A model generated the notes under the pieces. It worked only from the letters and a program-made list of their open reading frames with translations, had not been told where the DNA came from and made no database searches. This document shows, in pieces, positions 24,972 through 36,801 of a DNA stretch of 64,000 nt. Position numbers and translations under genes: made by a program. The first letter of the stretch is position 1, and each line of letters begins with the position of its first letter. Source of the DNA: VXYL01 sp965116345 (GTDB lineage: Bacteria > Pseudomonadota > Gammaproteobacteria > Pseudomonadales > Azotimanducaceae); contig OZ220680.1 in the NCBI GenBank assembly GCA_965116345.1, positions 3,596,001-3,660,000 of the forward strand. The letters are read 5' to 3'.

Positions 24972-25590
24972 GATCGTTCCCGCCGTGGTCCAAACCGCGT
25001 GCGCCGATGCCCGCCGCGCCGAGAACCAGCAGAACACCGGCCAGCGTGGCTACTATGGTGTCCATTTCGAACCACAGCACGAAGTAGAAGCTCGTCGCCA
25101 GGGTGCCGAGGGCGCTGCCCATGGTGGACACGAAATAGAGCGTGCCCGCCACGTTGCCGGACTCTTCGCGGAAGCGCACCAGGAGGCACACGGCGTACGG
25201 CGAAATCGCACCGAGCACCACGGTGGGGACGACGAACAGCACCAGGGATGCCGTCAGACTGCCGTAGCGGGGATCCTCGATCCGTTCGAAGACCCACGCC
25301 ATGGCCGGTTCCGCCAGGTAGACCACGGGCGCCAGGACCAGCGCCGCGAGCACGAAGATGCAGCCGAACTTGGCGAGCGTCGGCGAGCGCAGGCTGAGCC
25401 GGCCGCCGATCAGGTAGCCGGCGGACAGCGACAGCATGAACACCGTGATGATGCTGCCCCAGACGTAGATGCTGCTGCCGAACCAGGGCGCAAGAATCCG
25501 CCCCCCGAGCAGTTCGAGGGACATGATGGAGAAACCGCCCCAGAAGGCGAGGCAGTGGACCAGGAGCGACCTGATCAGGCGGGTCTGCAG
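24958..25590 (-). CDS. Polytopic membrane half of a split spermidine-synthase-like system
   Basis: A protein of about 210 residues with six or so membrane helices, starting LLVHCLAFWGGFSIMSLELLGGRILAPWFGSSIYVWG. This is the typical N-terminal block of the membrane-fused spermidine synthase family, including the ELLGGRILAPWFG motif. No ATG, GTG or TTG gives a complete first helix. A CTG at 25588-25590 preceded by GGAGG with seven-base spacing is the best start, and the ATG at 25524 would cut the first helix. Its end overlaps the exported methyltransferase-fold gene. It begins 27 bp after the enoyl-CoA hydratase stop. Transport or scaffold roles are both possible. Confidence 0.72.
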   Translation of the reverse strand: MQTRLIRSLLVHCLAFWGGFSIMSLELLGGRILAPWFGSSIYVWGSIITVFMLSLSAGYLIGGRLSLRSPTLAKFGCIFVLAALVLAPVVYLAEPAMAWVFERIEDPRYGSLTASLVLFVVPTVVLGAISPYAVCLLVRFREESGNVAGTLYFVSTMGSALGTLATSFYFVLWFEMDTIVATLAGVLLVLGAAGIGARGLDHGGNDHADA

Positions 25591-25616
25591 GCGATGGCCT
25601 CCGCCAAGGGGCGCCG

Positions 25617-26387
25617 CTACTTCCCTTGCCAGTTGGGCGGGCGCTTCTCCGCGAACGCCCGGGGCCCCTCGATGAAGTCCTCGCTGCTCGACAGTTTGGC
25701 GACGGACTCGTAGCGCGCCGCCATGGACTCCTCCAACGAACCCATGCTCAGGCTGCGGTAGACGACGTCCTTGCTGGCCCGAATCGACAGCGGCGCGCAC
25801 TCCAGCGTCATCTGTACCCAACGGTGGGTCTCCTCCATCAGGTCGTCGGCAGGCACCACGGCGTTGACGAAGCCGAGCTCGTAGCCTTCCTGAGCCGTCA
25901 CGTGGCGACCGGTCAGGATCATCCCCAGTGCCCGTTTCGAGCCGATCTGCCGGGGCAATCGCTGCAGGCCGCCAGCAAGCGCCGCGAGACCCACCTTCGG
26001 TTCGGGCAGGGCGAACACGGCCTTGTCCGAGGCGATGATGATGTCGCAGGCCAACGCGATCTCGAAACCGCCGCCCATGGCGACGCCGTTGACCGCGGCG
26101 TACACGGGCTTGGCGAGGTCGAAGCGCGACGTCAGGCCACCGAAGCCGCGCGGCGTCGGCACCCGTTGGCCGCCCTCGGCCTGGTAGCGGAGGTCGTTGC
26201 CGGCGCTGAAGCCGCGGCCCTCGCCGGTGATGATCGCCACCCACAGGTCGTCGTCGGCCGCGAATTCGTCGAACACCTCGCCGAGTTCCGCATTCGCCGG
26301 CGGGTGCAGGGCATTGAGGCGCTCCGGACGGTTGATGGTGACGGTCATGATGTGGTTGGACTTCTCGACCTTGCAGAACTCGGGCAT
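25617..26387 (-). CDS. Enoyl-CoA hydratase/isomerase family protein
   Basis: A 256-residue crotonase-fold enzyme. CoA/oxyanion-hole elements are GFSAGNDLRYQA and VNGVAMGGGFEIALACDIIIAS. The usual Glu pair of enoyl-CoA hydratase is only partly kept: Glu is present in ALPEPKVGL, while the first position near GGGFE also has Glu. The ATG at 26387 begins directly at the fold (MPEFCKVEKSNHIMTVTINRPERLNAL). Residue 57 onward carries the GEGRGFSAG loop. It could be a hydratase, isomerase or other crotonase member in fatty-acid or aromatic breakdown. It is divergent from apbE and sits upstream of the split spermidine-synthase-like genes. Confidence 0.88.
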   Translation of the reverse strand: MPEFCKVEKSNHIMTVTINRPERLNALHPPANAELGEVFDEFAADDDLWVAIITGEGRGFSAGNDLRYQAEGGQRVPTPRGFGGLTSRFDLAKPVYAAVNGVAMGGGFEIALACDIIIASDKAVFALPEPKVGLAALAGGLQRLPRQIGSKRALGMILTGRHVTAQEGYELGFVNAVVPADDLMEETHRWVQMTLECAPLSIRASKDVVYRSLSMGSLEESMAARYESVAKLSSSEDFIEGPRAFAEKRPPNWQGK

Positions 26388-26553
26388 CGGGGCCTTCCTC
26401 TCGCTGTTGGGGGTGTCCTGGTGCCCATCGGACACCAGGCCGATGCCTTCGTGCTGCACCGGAAAGAGCAAGTGTGTCCGTAGCGTTCGATTGCCGTCAA
26501 GGATCGGACGCGCAACCATGGTTGCCGCGATCCGTCCTCGACCCGAGGTGCCC

Positions 26554-27534
26554 ATGTCGAATAGGCGTCTTGCTCCTGTTCTGCCGACGCTGTTGGCCGT
26601 CCTGCTGCTTGCCGGCTGCCACGCCCAGGTCACGGGACAGTCCATGGGCACGACCTACGCGATCGAGGCCGACTGTCCGCACGGGATCCCGGCGGCGCGC
26701 GTCGAACAGGTTCTGGACCGCGTCAACCGGCTCATGTCCACCTACGACCCGGATTCCGAGCTGTCCGAGTTCAACCGCCATCGAGTAGGTGAGGCCAAGG
26801 CTGTTTCGGCGGAGACGGTCGAGGTGGTGGCGGCGGCCCGACAGGTGGCTGAACAGACCGCGGGCGCGTTCGACCCGACGGTGGCGCCGCTGGTGGCGTT
26901 GTGGGGATTCGGCGCGGAGGCTGCGGATGGTTCGCCCACCGAGGCCGAACTGCGTGCCGCGGCCGAAACGGTGGACTATCGCCGCGTCGAGCACGGGAAC
27001 GCGCCGCCGACGCTTCGCAAACTGGCACCCGTCACCCTCGACCTGTCTGCGATCGCCAAGGGTTACGCCGTCGACCGCCTGGCCAAGGTGTTGGACGAGT
27101 CCGGCTGCCCCGCCTACCTGGTGGAACTCGGTGGCGAGATTCGGACCAAGGGAACGGCGCCCGGCGGTGGTGCCTGGCGGGTCGGCGTTGATGCGCCGAC
27201 GGGAAGGGGATTCGCCTCGACCATCGCGCTGCGTGACGACGGTCTCGCGACCTCGGGGGACTATCGCCAGTACCGTGAACGGGACGGCGTCCGGCTGTCC
27301 CACGTCATCGACCCGCGTTCCGGCCAGCCGATCCGCCACGATCTCGCATCCGTCACCGTGGTGCGTGGGCAGGCGATGTACGCCGACGCCTACGCCACGG
27401 CGCTGCTGGTGATGGGGGAGGTCGAGGGACGGCGTTTCGCCGAGGACATCGGACTGGCAGCGCTCTTCATCGTGCGCCGGGGCGAGGGCTTCGAGGTCGT
27501 GCACTCGTCGCCGATGCGCGAGTACCTGCGTTGA
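26554..27534 (+). CDS. apbE: FAD:protein FMN transferase
   Basis: A 326-residue lipoprotein (lipobox LLLAGC, Cys22) of the ApbE family, which attaches FMN to Thr of periplasmic flavoproteins such as Nqr or Rnf subunits. Signature parts are GQSMGTTYAIEAD, a MSTYDPDSELSEFNR segment, VTLDLSAIAKGYAVDRLA, a GGEIRTKG strand and DPRSGQP, with MYADAYATALLVMG near the end. The length is normal. The ATG at 26554 is chosen because it gives the lipoprotein signal. No target flavoprotein is in the window. It ends inside an 11-bp tandem repeat before lolC. Confidence 0.93.
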   Translation: MSNRRLAPVLPTLLAVLLLAGCHAQVTGQSMGTTYAIEADCPHGIPAARVEQVLDRVNRLMSTYDPDSELSEFNRHRVGEAKAVSAETVEVVAAARQVAEQTAGAFDPTVAPLVALWGFGAEAADGSPTEAELRAAAETVDYRRVEHGNAPPTLRKLAPVTLDLSAIAKGYAVDRLAKVLDESGCPAYLVELGGEIRTKGTAPGGGAWRVGVDAPTGRGFASTIALRDDGLATSGDYRQYRERDGVRLSHVIDPRSGQPIRHDLASVTVVRGQAMYADAYATALLVMGEVEGRRFAEDIGLAALFIVRRGEGFEVVHSSPMREYLR

Positions 27535-27573
27535 CGGCGCGCTGACGTAGCGTTGACGGAGCGCTGACGGCGC
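27530..27573. repeat. Four copies of an 11-bp tandem repeat before lolC
   Basis: Units GTTGACGGCGC, GCTGACGTAGC, GTTGACGGAGC and GCTGACGGCGC follow each other without gaps, with a partial fifth. The first overlaps the apbE stop codon. The 11-bp spacing puts each unit on nearly the same face of the DNA helix, and the array lies 55-100 bp before the lolC start. Confidence 0.8.
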
Positions 27574-27628
27574 GTTGCATTCGCCGACTACCGTAAACTC
27601 TGCCGCCACCCGTCGGCCTTCGTCGCCT

Positions 27629-28882
27629 ATGTTTCGTCCCCTCGCCGTCAACATCGGTTTGCGCTACGCCCGTTCGCGGCGCAGCTTCATCTCCTTCGTG
27701 ACCGGCTTGTCGCTGGCGGGCCTCGCGCTGTCGGTGGCGGTGCTGGTGTTCGTCCAGGCCGTGGTGGCGGGGTTCGAGCGCGAGATGAACGACCGGGTGC
27801 TGGCGATGGTTCCCCACGTGACGCTCGCGGGGAACGCTCCGTTGCTCGACTACGCCGATGTCGTCGAGCGCATCCGCGGCGTCGAAGGCGTCGTCGGCGT
27901 CAGCGCCGTGGTCCAGGGCGGGGGCCTCATGAAGCACGGCGAACGCTTGACGGGCGTTAGGCTGACCGGCGTCGATCCCGCGTCGTATCCCGCCGTGTCG
28001 CGGGTGTTCGAGTTCGTGCAGGGCGGCGACGACGTGGATCTCCCCGCAGGTGGATTCCACGTGATTCTCGGTGTCGGCGTCGCCGAGCGCCTCGGAGCGG
28101 TCGTTGGCGATGAGATCTCGGTGGTGCTGCCCGCGACGACGGCGACGCCGCTGGGGGTGTTCGCACGGCAGAAGAAGCTCCGCGTGTCCGGCGTTCTCGA
28201 CACCCACTCCATGCTGGATCGGAGTTCGGCCTTCCTGCATCGCGCCGACGCGGCACGGCTGTTCCGCTTGGGCGCCGGTGTCCACGGCTTCGAGGTGGCG
28301 GTGGAACGACCGCTTCAGGCGGAAGCCGTGCGTGCCCGCATCCGCCAGGCGCTGGTCGCCGACTGGCACGCGCTCGGCCTGCCCGCCCTCCGGGACAGCT
28401 CCTGGGTGGGCACGTTCGGCAACCTCCATACGGCCATCCAGACCACCAAGAACATGCTCTTCCTACTGCTGTCGCTGCTCGTCGCCGTGGCCGCCTTCAA
28501 CCTGGTCTCGAGCCTGGTGATGATCGTCAACGAGCGCCGCGGCGACATCGCCATCCTGCGGACCATGGGCAGCCACTCGGTCCTGGTGGTCGGGGTGTTC
28601 GCCGTGGTCGGAATCGTCATCGCCGTGGTCGGGGTCGGACTCGGCATCGTCGTCGGCCTTGGCCTCGGGATCATCGCGGAGGCCGGATTCCCCTGGCTCG
28701 AACAGTTGCTCGGCACCAAGCTCATGGGCGAATACCTGATCACGACCTTGCCGGTGGACTTCGCCTTCGCGGACGTCGTCCGCGTTGCCGGGACGGCGCT
28801 GGTGTTGGGTTTGGCGGCGACTCTCGTGCCGGCCTGGCGTGCGGCCCGTTTGCGACCGGCGGAGGTGTTGCAGCATGAGTGA
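27629..28882 (+). CDS. lolC: Lipoprotein-releasing ABC transporter permease LolC
   Basis: A 417-residue inner-membrane protein with the MacB/LolC architecture: N-terminal helix (about 20-45), large periplasmic domain (46-270), then three helices near the end. MFRPLAVNIGLRYARSRRSFISFVTGLSLAGLALSVAVLV is the standard LolC/E start. The cytoplasmic coupling segment is NERRGDIAILRTMG. With LolD and LolE it extracts lipoproteins from the inner membrane and passes them to LolA. The ATG at 27629 fits; the next gene overlaps by 8 bp. This system would also handle the several lipoproteins of the envelope operon. Confidence 0.93.
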   Translation: MFRPLAVNIGLRYARSRRSFISFVTGLSLAGLALSVAVLVFVQAVVAGFEREMNDRVLAMVPHVTLAGNAPLLDYADVVERIRGVEGVVGVSAVVQGGGLMKHGERLTGVRLTGVDPASYPAVSRVFEFVQGGDDVDLPAGGFHVILGVGVAERLGAVVGDEISVVLPATTATPLGVFARQKKLRVSGVLDTHSMLDRSSAFLHRADAARLFRLGAGVHGFEVAVERPLQAEAVRARIRQALVADWHALGLPALRDSSWVGTFGNLHTAIQTTKNMLFLLLSLLVAVAAFNLVSSLVMIVNERRGDIAILRTMGSHSVLVVGVFAVVGIVIAVVGVGLGIVVGLGLGIIAEAGFPWLEQLLGTKLMGEYLITTLPVDFAFADVVRVAGTALVLGLAATLVPAWRAARLRPAEVLQHE

Positions 28883-29576
28883 CAGCGACGGCAGCGTTCT
28901 CCTTGCCGAGGGCTTGAGCAAGTCGTTCGTCCAAGGCGAACAGCGGCTCACGGTGTTGCGCCGCGTGGACCTCGCCGTTGGGCCGGGCGAGTGGGTCGGC
29001 ATCGTCGGCCGGTCCGGCGCGGGCAAGAGCACGTTGCTGCACATCCTCGCCGGACTGAGCGACCCGGATGAGGGCTCGGTAGTCGTCAACGGCCAGCGCC
29101 TCAGTGGCGCAAGCGCCGCGCGCCGCGCCCGCATCCGCAATGCCGGCATGGGCTTCGTCTACCAGTTCCATCATCTGCTGCCCGAGTTCTCGGCTCTCGA
29201 GAACGTGGCTTTCCCGTTGCTGCTCGGCGGTTCACGGTTCGCGTCCGCGTCGACCAAGGCGCGGCGGCTGCTTACCGACGTCGGCCTCGACGGTCGATTC
29301 GATCATCGGCCACACCAGTTGTCCGGCGGCGAGCGCCAGCGCGTCGCCGTGGCCCGGGCGCTCGCCGGGTCGCCGGCGGTGGTGCTTGCGGACGAGCCCA
29401 CGGGAAACCTCGACCGCGAGAGCGCGGAGGGCGTGGTCGAGGTGATGGCCCGCTTAGCGCGCGACACCGGGACGTCGTTCGTCGTCGTCACCCATGACCG
29501 GGACATCGCCTCCCGGGGCGAAGAGACGTTTGCCCTCGTCGACGGCGTCCTGGCGGACGCGAGCCATGCGCCCTGA
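28875..29576 (+). CDS. lolD: Lipoprotein-releasing ABC transporter ATPase LolD
   Basis: A 233-residue cytoplasmic ATPase. Walker A is GRSGAGKST, the signature is LSGGERQRVAVARAL, Walker B ends VVLADEPTGNLD, and the H-loop is THD. The QFHHLLPEFSALENVAFPLL segment is typical of LolD/MacB-type ATPases. It overlaps lolC by 8 bp and lolE by 11 bp, so the three are translated together. Confidence 0.95.
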   Translation: MSDSDGSVLLAEGLSKSFVQGEQRLTVLRRVDLAVGPGEWVGIVGRSGAGKSTLLHILAGLSDPDEGSVVVNGQRLSGASAARRARIRNAGMGFVYQFHHLLPEFSALENVAFPLLLGGSRFASASTKARRLLTDVGLDGRFDHRPHQLSGGERQRVAVARALAGSPAVVLADEPTGNLDRESAEGVVEVMARLARDTGTSFVVVTHDRDIASRGEETFALVDGVLADASHAP

Positions 29577-30807
29577 GCAGCCGGCACCGGAGCCGCGTCC
29601 GACGGCGGATGTGCGGACCTCCCTATGGATCGCCCGGCGCTACCTGTTCGCCCGCGTCCACGGCTATGCGACGTTCATCAACTGGGTGTCGTTCGTCGGC
29701 CTCGCCCTCGGGGTGATGATCCTCACCGTGGTGCTCAGCGTCATGAACGGCTTCGATCGGGAGATCACCAGCCGCATCCTGAGTGCGGTACCCCATGCGG
29801 TGTTCGAATATACCGGCGGAACGCCGCCGGACGACCTCCTCGGCCTCGACGGCATCGCCGGTGTGAGCCGCTTCTTCCAAGGCGAGGCGATGGTGCCTCA
29901 CCCGGGTGGCGTGGGTTTCCTGGTGCTCGCGGGCATCGATGCCGAAGGTGCCCGCCGGTTGCCGGGACTGGTCCGTGCCGAAGACCGAGAGCGCCTGCTC
30001 AGCCAACCCGACGGCATCATCCTCGGGGCGGTCCTGGCGGAACTCCTCGGTGTCGGACTCGGCGATCCGGTATCCGTCATGGCGGCCGTGCCCGCCGGTG
30101 GCGGCGTACGGTCGCGCATTGTCCGCTTCCGCCTGGCGGGGACCTTCGAACTCGGTGCGGATCCGGACGCGCGCCTGGCGGTCGTCCGCCACGCCGACAT
30201 CGTTCGCCTGGGCCTGACCGATGCCGGACTGGACGGTTGGCGTATCCACTTCGACGACCCCTTCGAAGCGCCTGCGCTGGCCGACGCCATACGCGATGCG
30301 CTGGGCCCGGATGCCAGGGTGAACTTCTGGATGGACGACTACGGCGAGTTGTTCCGGGCCGTCAAGATCGAGAAGGCCATCATGTTCGTGCTGCTGGCGC
30401 TGATCGTCGCCATCGCGTCGCTGAACATCGTTTCCGGCCAAGCCCTGCTGGTCAACAACAAGCGCGGCGACATCGCCATGCTGGCGACGATGGGAGCCTC
30501 GCGCCGACTGCTGGTCGGCGTGTTCTTCCTGCAGGGCTTCTCCATCGCCCTGATGGGTGTCGTGGTGGGCTTGGCCGCGGGCATCCTGGTCGCCCTGCAC
30601 GTCGACACGGTGGCCGCGGTGTTCGAAGGGTATTTCGGCGCCAGCCTGATCGACGGCACCTGGTTCGGCGAGATTCCGTCGCGAGTCCTCGTCTCGGACC
30701 TGGTGGCGATCAGCGCGATGTCGTTGGGTCTCGGTGTCGTCGCCGTCCTGCGGCCCGCCTTCAAGGCGACGGCGGAGAATCCGGCGGAGGCCCTGCACTC
30801 GGCGTAG
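29566..30807 (+). CDS. lolE: Lipoprotein-releasing ABC transporter permease LolE
   Basis: A 413-residue permease with the same layout as LolC: N-terminal helix (WVSFVGLALGVMILTVVLSVMNGFDREI), periplasmic domain, and three C-terminal helices with coupling segment NNKRGDIAMLATMG. The ATG at 29566 lies within lolD. Its last 47 bp overlap the end of the convergent DUF2062 gene, so the two reading frames share sequence. Confidence 0.92.
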   Translation: MRPEQPAPEPRPTADVRTSLWIARRYLFARVHGYATFINWVSFVGLALGVMILTVVLSVMNGFDREITSRILSAVPHAVFEYTGGTPPDDLLGLDGIAGVSRFFQGEAMVPHPGGVGFLVLAGIDAEGARRLPGLVRAEDRERLLSQPDGIILGAVLAELLGVGLGDPVSVMAAVPAGGGVRSRIVRFRLAGTFELGADPDARLAVVRHADIVRLGLTDAGLDGWRIHFDDPFEAPALADAIRDALGPDARVNFWMDDYGELFRAVKIEKAIMFVLLALIVAIASLNIVSGQALLVNNKRGDIAMLATMGASRRLLVGVFFLQGFSIALMGVVVGLAAGILVALHVDTVAAVFEGYFGASLIDGTWFGEIPSRVLVSDLVAISAMSLGLGVVAVLRPAFKATAENPAEALHSA

Positions 30808-31462
30808 CGACGGGCGTCGTTCCCGCCGAGAGCGTTGCCGCCGGCGGCAGAGAAACCGCCAAGGGTCCGCTAGGAATGCCGTCCTGTTCGATGCCCCCCG
30901 CTTGGACGACCCGGACCGGTCCGCGGGTCGAGCGCGGCCGCGGGCGAGTGCGACGCGTCTCGCGGCGTAGCTGCCAGCGGCGGATGACGTGCAGGCGCCA
31001 CAGCAGGCGGGACACCACGGCCCCCGTGAGGCCGGACACCCAGCCGCACACCAGGCAGCCGAGCAGGAACGGCCACCAGATCGCGGCGAAACGGGTGCCG
31101 AGCCACTGCCAGGACCATACCCACCGGCTTTCCGTCAGTTCGGCGTCCACGAGCCAGGCACCCAGCTTGTAGGCGAAGAAGAACATCGGTCCGATGGTCA
31201 GCGGGTTGGTGATCCACACCAGCGCCACGGCGATCGGCAGGTTGCAGCGGGCGAATATGGCGAGCAGCGCCGCCAACAGCATCTGGAAGGGCACCGGCAT
31301 GAAGGCGCAGAACAGGCCGATGAAGAACGCTCCCCCCACGGACCGCCGATGCAGGTGCCACAGTTCGGGCTCGAGTAGCAGATGTCGCACGGGCTGAAGG
31401 GCTTTGTGCTCACGAATCGCGTCCCGCGAGGGCAGATATTTCCTGATCCAGTGTCTTCTCAT
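30761..31462 (-). CDS. DUF2062 domain membrane protein
   Basis: A 233-residue protein with the DUF2062 pattern: SVGGAFFIGLFCAFMPVPFQMLLAALLAIFARCNLPIAVALVWITNPLTIGPMFFFAYKLGAWL, then further helices (about 45-165). The C-terminal ~65 residues are basic and then Pro/Ala/Ser-rich, and partly come from overlap with the lolE end. The function of DUF2062 is not established. It commonly sits near lolCDE and comEC in gammaproteobacteria, as here. It is divergent from comEC with about 60 bp between. Confidence 0.88.
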   Translation of the reverse strand: MRRHWIRKYLPSRDAIREHKALQPVRHLLLEPELWHLHRRSVGGAFFIGLFCAFMPVPFQMLLAALLAIFARCNLPIAVALVWITNPLTIGPMFFFAYKLGAWLVDAELTESRWVWSWQWLGTRFAAIWWPFLLGCLVCGWVSGLTGAVVSRLLWRLHVIRRWQLRRETRRTRPRPRSTRGPVRVVQAGGIEQDGIPSGPLAVSLPPAATLSAGTTPVATPSAGPPPDSPPSP

Positions 31463-31520
31463 GGCGGGGCGCGTACGGGTGCAGGACGAACCGGCGCATT
31501 ATGCAGTCGACGCCGGGCGG

Positions 31521-33761
31521 ATGGGCATGCGGAATGGCGCCTTGGCGTTTTCGCTGGGCGTGGTCGCGGCCCATTGGACGCCGTCGGCCCATCCATTGTG
31601 GCCATGCTGGCTCGCGCTCGGGCTCGCCCTGCTGGTACCGCGTCGGGCGAGGATCCTGGCGTCGGCGCTGCTCGGTTTGGGATGGGGTGCCCTGCACGCG
31701 GTGAACGCCGTCGACGCCCGCATCGACCGTTCGTGTTCCGAGGCCGTGGTCACGGGTCGTGTTGTCGACCTGCCGGCTTGGTCCGAGGCGGTCTCACCCG
31801 AGACACCCCGAGCGCGCCGGTTCGTGATCCTGCCGCGCACCGCGAACTGCGCCATTGATGGCCCGGTGCGGCTGACCTGGTACGACGGACCGGAGGTCAG
31901 GGGAGGCGAGCGTTGGCGGCTCCTCGTGCGGCTCAGGGTGCCGCGGGGTACGGCCAATACCCATGGATTCGATGTCGATCGATGGCTCGTCCGCAACCGC
32001 GTGGCGGCCACGGGGTATGTGATTGCGGGAACGCGGGTCGCGACCGCAGAGGGCTTCGGTCGCCTCCTGCCCGTCGTGGTTCGGGAGCGGATACGGGACC
32101 GTCTCGGTCAACGGGGGCTGGCCAATCACGGCGTCGTCGCGGCGCTCACCATCGGCGATGCGGCGGCGATTCCGCGGGACGACGTGGACCTCTACCGGCG
32201 AACCGGGACCATGCACCTGCTGGTCATCTCGGGCATGCATGTCGGCGTCGTCACCGCGTTCGGATTTCTGCTCGGCCGCGGTATCGGCATGCTGTCCGGC
32301 ATCTCGCCCCGGTCGATCGGTGCGGCGGTGGCGCTTGCCGCCGCGGCGGGTTACGTCTATCTAGCCGGCGCCGGTTTGCCGTTGCTGCGGGCGTTCACCA
32401 TGGCCGCGGCGGGCATGGTCGCTCTCCTGGCCGGGCGCAGGGCAGCGTCGGCATCGGTTTTCGCCTATGCCCTCGCCGTGGTTCTGGCCATGGACCCGAT
32501 GGCGCCCCTGTCCGTGGGGTTCTGGCTGTCTTTCGGAGCCGTTGCGGTGTTGCTCGGCTTCTTCTCGCCGCGTCCGCGTCCGCGCTCCTGGCTCGTCTCC
32601 GCGGTCGTCGCCCAGTTGGCCATCGCAACCGTGTTCGTGCCGGCCACGGTCGGGTTCACGGGACTCATCCATCCCTTGAGCATCGGCGTCAACCTGGTCG
32701 CCGTGCCCGCCGTGACCCTCCTGGTCGTGCCCCTGGCCTTGTCCGGCGTGGTGTTGATGGCCACGCCCCTGGGTCCCTTGTTGCTCACGGCGGCCGACTT
32801 CGGCATATCGGTCGTCGGCCAGGTGTTGGCCTTCGCCGACCAGCTTGCGCCCCTCTATGTCGCCGACCCCGGGCTGCGGCTCCCTTGGCTTCTGGCATGT
32901 GCCGCAGTGTGCCTGCTGCCGCTCTCGCGTACCGCGGTCCTTGCCTGCGCATCGGCAATTGCCGTGCTGCTGTTCCTGCCGCGTGCCGGCCCGGGGCATG
33001 GGCACGTGGAGGTGACGGTGCTCGACGTGGGTCAGGGTACCGCCGTCCTGGTGGGCACCGCGCGCCACACGCTGGTCTACGACACGGGACCGGCCTTCCT
33101 GTCGGGCGGGGACAGCGGCACGAGCGTGGTGTTGCCGGCGCTACGCGGTCGCGGCCTAGGCTTCGTCGATCGCCTGGTGCTGAGCCACGCCGACATCGAC
33201 CATGTCGGCGGCGCGACAGCCGTGCTCCGCGGCGTTCGCGTGGGAGAAGTGCTGGCCGGCGAACCGGTGCCCGGAATCGACGACCAACCGTGCAGCGCGG
33301 GTTTGAGCTGGACCTGGGACGGGGTGGACTTTGCGGTGATCAGTCCCTTGCCGGGTCAAGGCTGGAGTGGCAACAACGCCTCCTGCGTGCTGCTTATCGA
33401 GACGGCCACGACTCGCGTTCTGCTCGCCGGCGACATCGAGAGTGCCGTGGAGCGGCGCCTCGTCCTGCCCCAGGTCGATGTCCTCCTTGTGCCCCATCAC
33501 GGCAGCGCGACGTCCTCGACGGCCGACTTCGTCGCCGCTACCCGGCCACGCTTCGCGGTTGTCGGCGCCGGTTTCGAGAATCGGTTCGGGCATCCCAACC
33601 CAACGGTACTGGAGCGCTATCGCGGCGTCGGTGCACACATTCTTTCCACCGCCGAGGCCGGCGAACTGGTTTGGCGAAGCGACCGGCCGGAGGTGATCGA
33701 GGCGGTGCGCTGCCGGAATGGGTTCTATTGGCGCGACGACGGTGCATGTCACCGACATTGA
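31521..33761 (+). CDS. comEC: DNA internalisation competence protein ComEC/Rec2
   Basis: A protein of about 746 residues. The N-terminal part holds helices and an OB-like periplasmic domain. The central competence domain has ALTIGDAAAIPRDDVDLYRRTGTMHLLVISGMHVGVV and several helices. The C-terminal metallo-beta-lactamase domain has VLDVGQGTAVLVG, LVLSHADIDHVGGA and VPHHGSATSS. ComEC forms the channel that takes one DNA strand across the inner membrane during natural transformation; the C-terminal domain may degrade the other strand. Several starts are possible (31404 to 31527); I place it shortly before the first helix. Family length is normal, and all three parts are intact. Confidence 0.92.
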   Translation: MGMRNGALAFSLGVVAAHWTPSAHPLWPCWLALGLALLVPRRARILASALLGLGWGALHAVNAVDARIDRSCSEAVVTGRVVDLPAWSEAVSPETPRARRFVILPRTANCAIDGPVRLTWYDGPEVRGGERWRLLVRLRVPRGTANTHGFDVDRWLVRNRVAATGYVIAGTRVATAEGFGRLLPVVVRERIRDRLGQRGLANHGVVAALTIGDAAAIPRDDVDLYRRTGTMHLLVISGMHVGVVTAFGFLLGRGIGMLSGISPRSIGAAVALAAAAGYVYLAGAGLPLLRAFTMAAAGMVALLAGRRAASASVFAYALAVVLAMDPMAPLSVGFWLSFGAVAVLLGFFSPRPRPRSWLVSAVVAQLAIATVFVPATVGFTGLIHPLSIGVNLVAVPAVTLLVVPLALSGVVLMATPLGPLLLTAADFGISVVGQVLAFADQLAPLYVADPGLRLPWLLACAAVCLLPLSRTAVLACASAIAVLLFLPRAGPGHGHVEVTVLDVGQGTAVLVGTARHTLVYDTGPAFLSGGDSGTSVVLPALRGRGLGFVDRLVLSHADIDHVGGATAVLRGVRVGEVLAGEPVPGIDDQPCSAGLSWTWDGVDFAVISPLPGQGWSGNNASCVLLIETATTRVLLAGDIESAVERRLVLPQVDVLLVPHHGSATSSTADFVAATRPRFAVVGAGFENRFGHPNPTVLERYRGVGAHILSTAEAGELVWRSDRPEVIEAVRCRNGFYWRDDGACHRH

Positions 33762-33817
33762 AACGCCCGCGTCTGGACGCACTTAGGCTGTAAGTGAACT
33801 TCGACGCTGGTGAGCAG

Positions 33818-36391
<2,574 letters not shown>

Positions 36392-36424
36392 TCGCGCACC
36401 CGCGACGATCACGGACCCGCGGCA

Positions 36425-36501
<77 letters not shown>

Positions 36502-36614
36502 AACGCGGCCGCTTCGCGGTCGCCCGGTGGCAAGCGCAAGCGGCACGACAACGCGACAAGCGTGTAGGTTGCATGCGAACGCGCAGCCGGCGTACAGGTA
36601 TCCTCGCGATCCGG

Positions 36615-36691
36615 GCGCCCGTAGCTCAACTGGACAGAGCATCGGCCTTCTAAGCCGGCGGTTGAAGGTTCGAGTCCTTCCGGGCGCGCCA
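36615..36691 (+). tRNA. tRNA-Arg (TCT)
   Basis: A 77-nt cloverleaf. Acceptor stem GCGCCCG pairs with CGGGCGC, discriminator is G with encoded CCA, anticodon loop CTTCTAA has anticodon TCT, and the T-arm holds GGTTCGAGTCC. It decodes AGA/AGG Arg codons. Confidence 0.96.
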
Positions 36692-36733
36692 GCGCGATGG
36701 CTGCGCCGTCGTGATCGAGTTCGCCTGCGGCGA

Positions 36734-36801
36734 ACTCGGCGCGGGTATCAGCCGGTAATTGCGAGGGTGCCTGAAAAGACTCGGCGCGGGTGTCAGCCGG
36801 T
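36734..36801. repeat. Pair of 23-bp direct repeats between tRNA-Arg and fic
   Basis: ACTCGGCGCGGGTATCAGCC (23 bases at 36734-36756) recurs at 36779-36801 with one change. The second copy contains the fic stop codon. Such repeats may mark a duplication or the end of an inserted segment. Confidence 0.8.

Noticed and set aside
33758..33763. Sigma-32 promoter for clpB (TTGAAA at the comEC end)
   Set aside because: No CCCCAT-type -10 follows at the right spacing.
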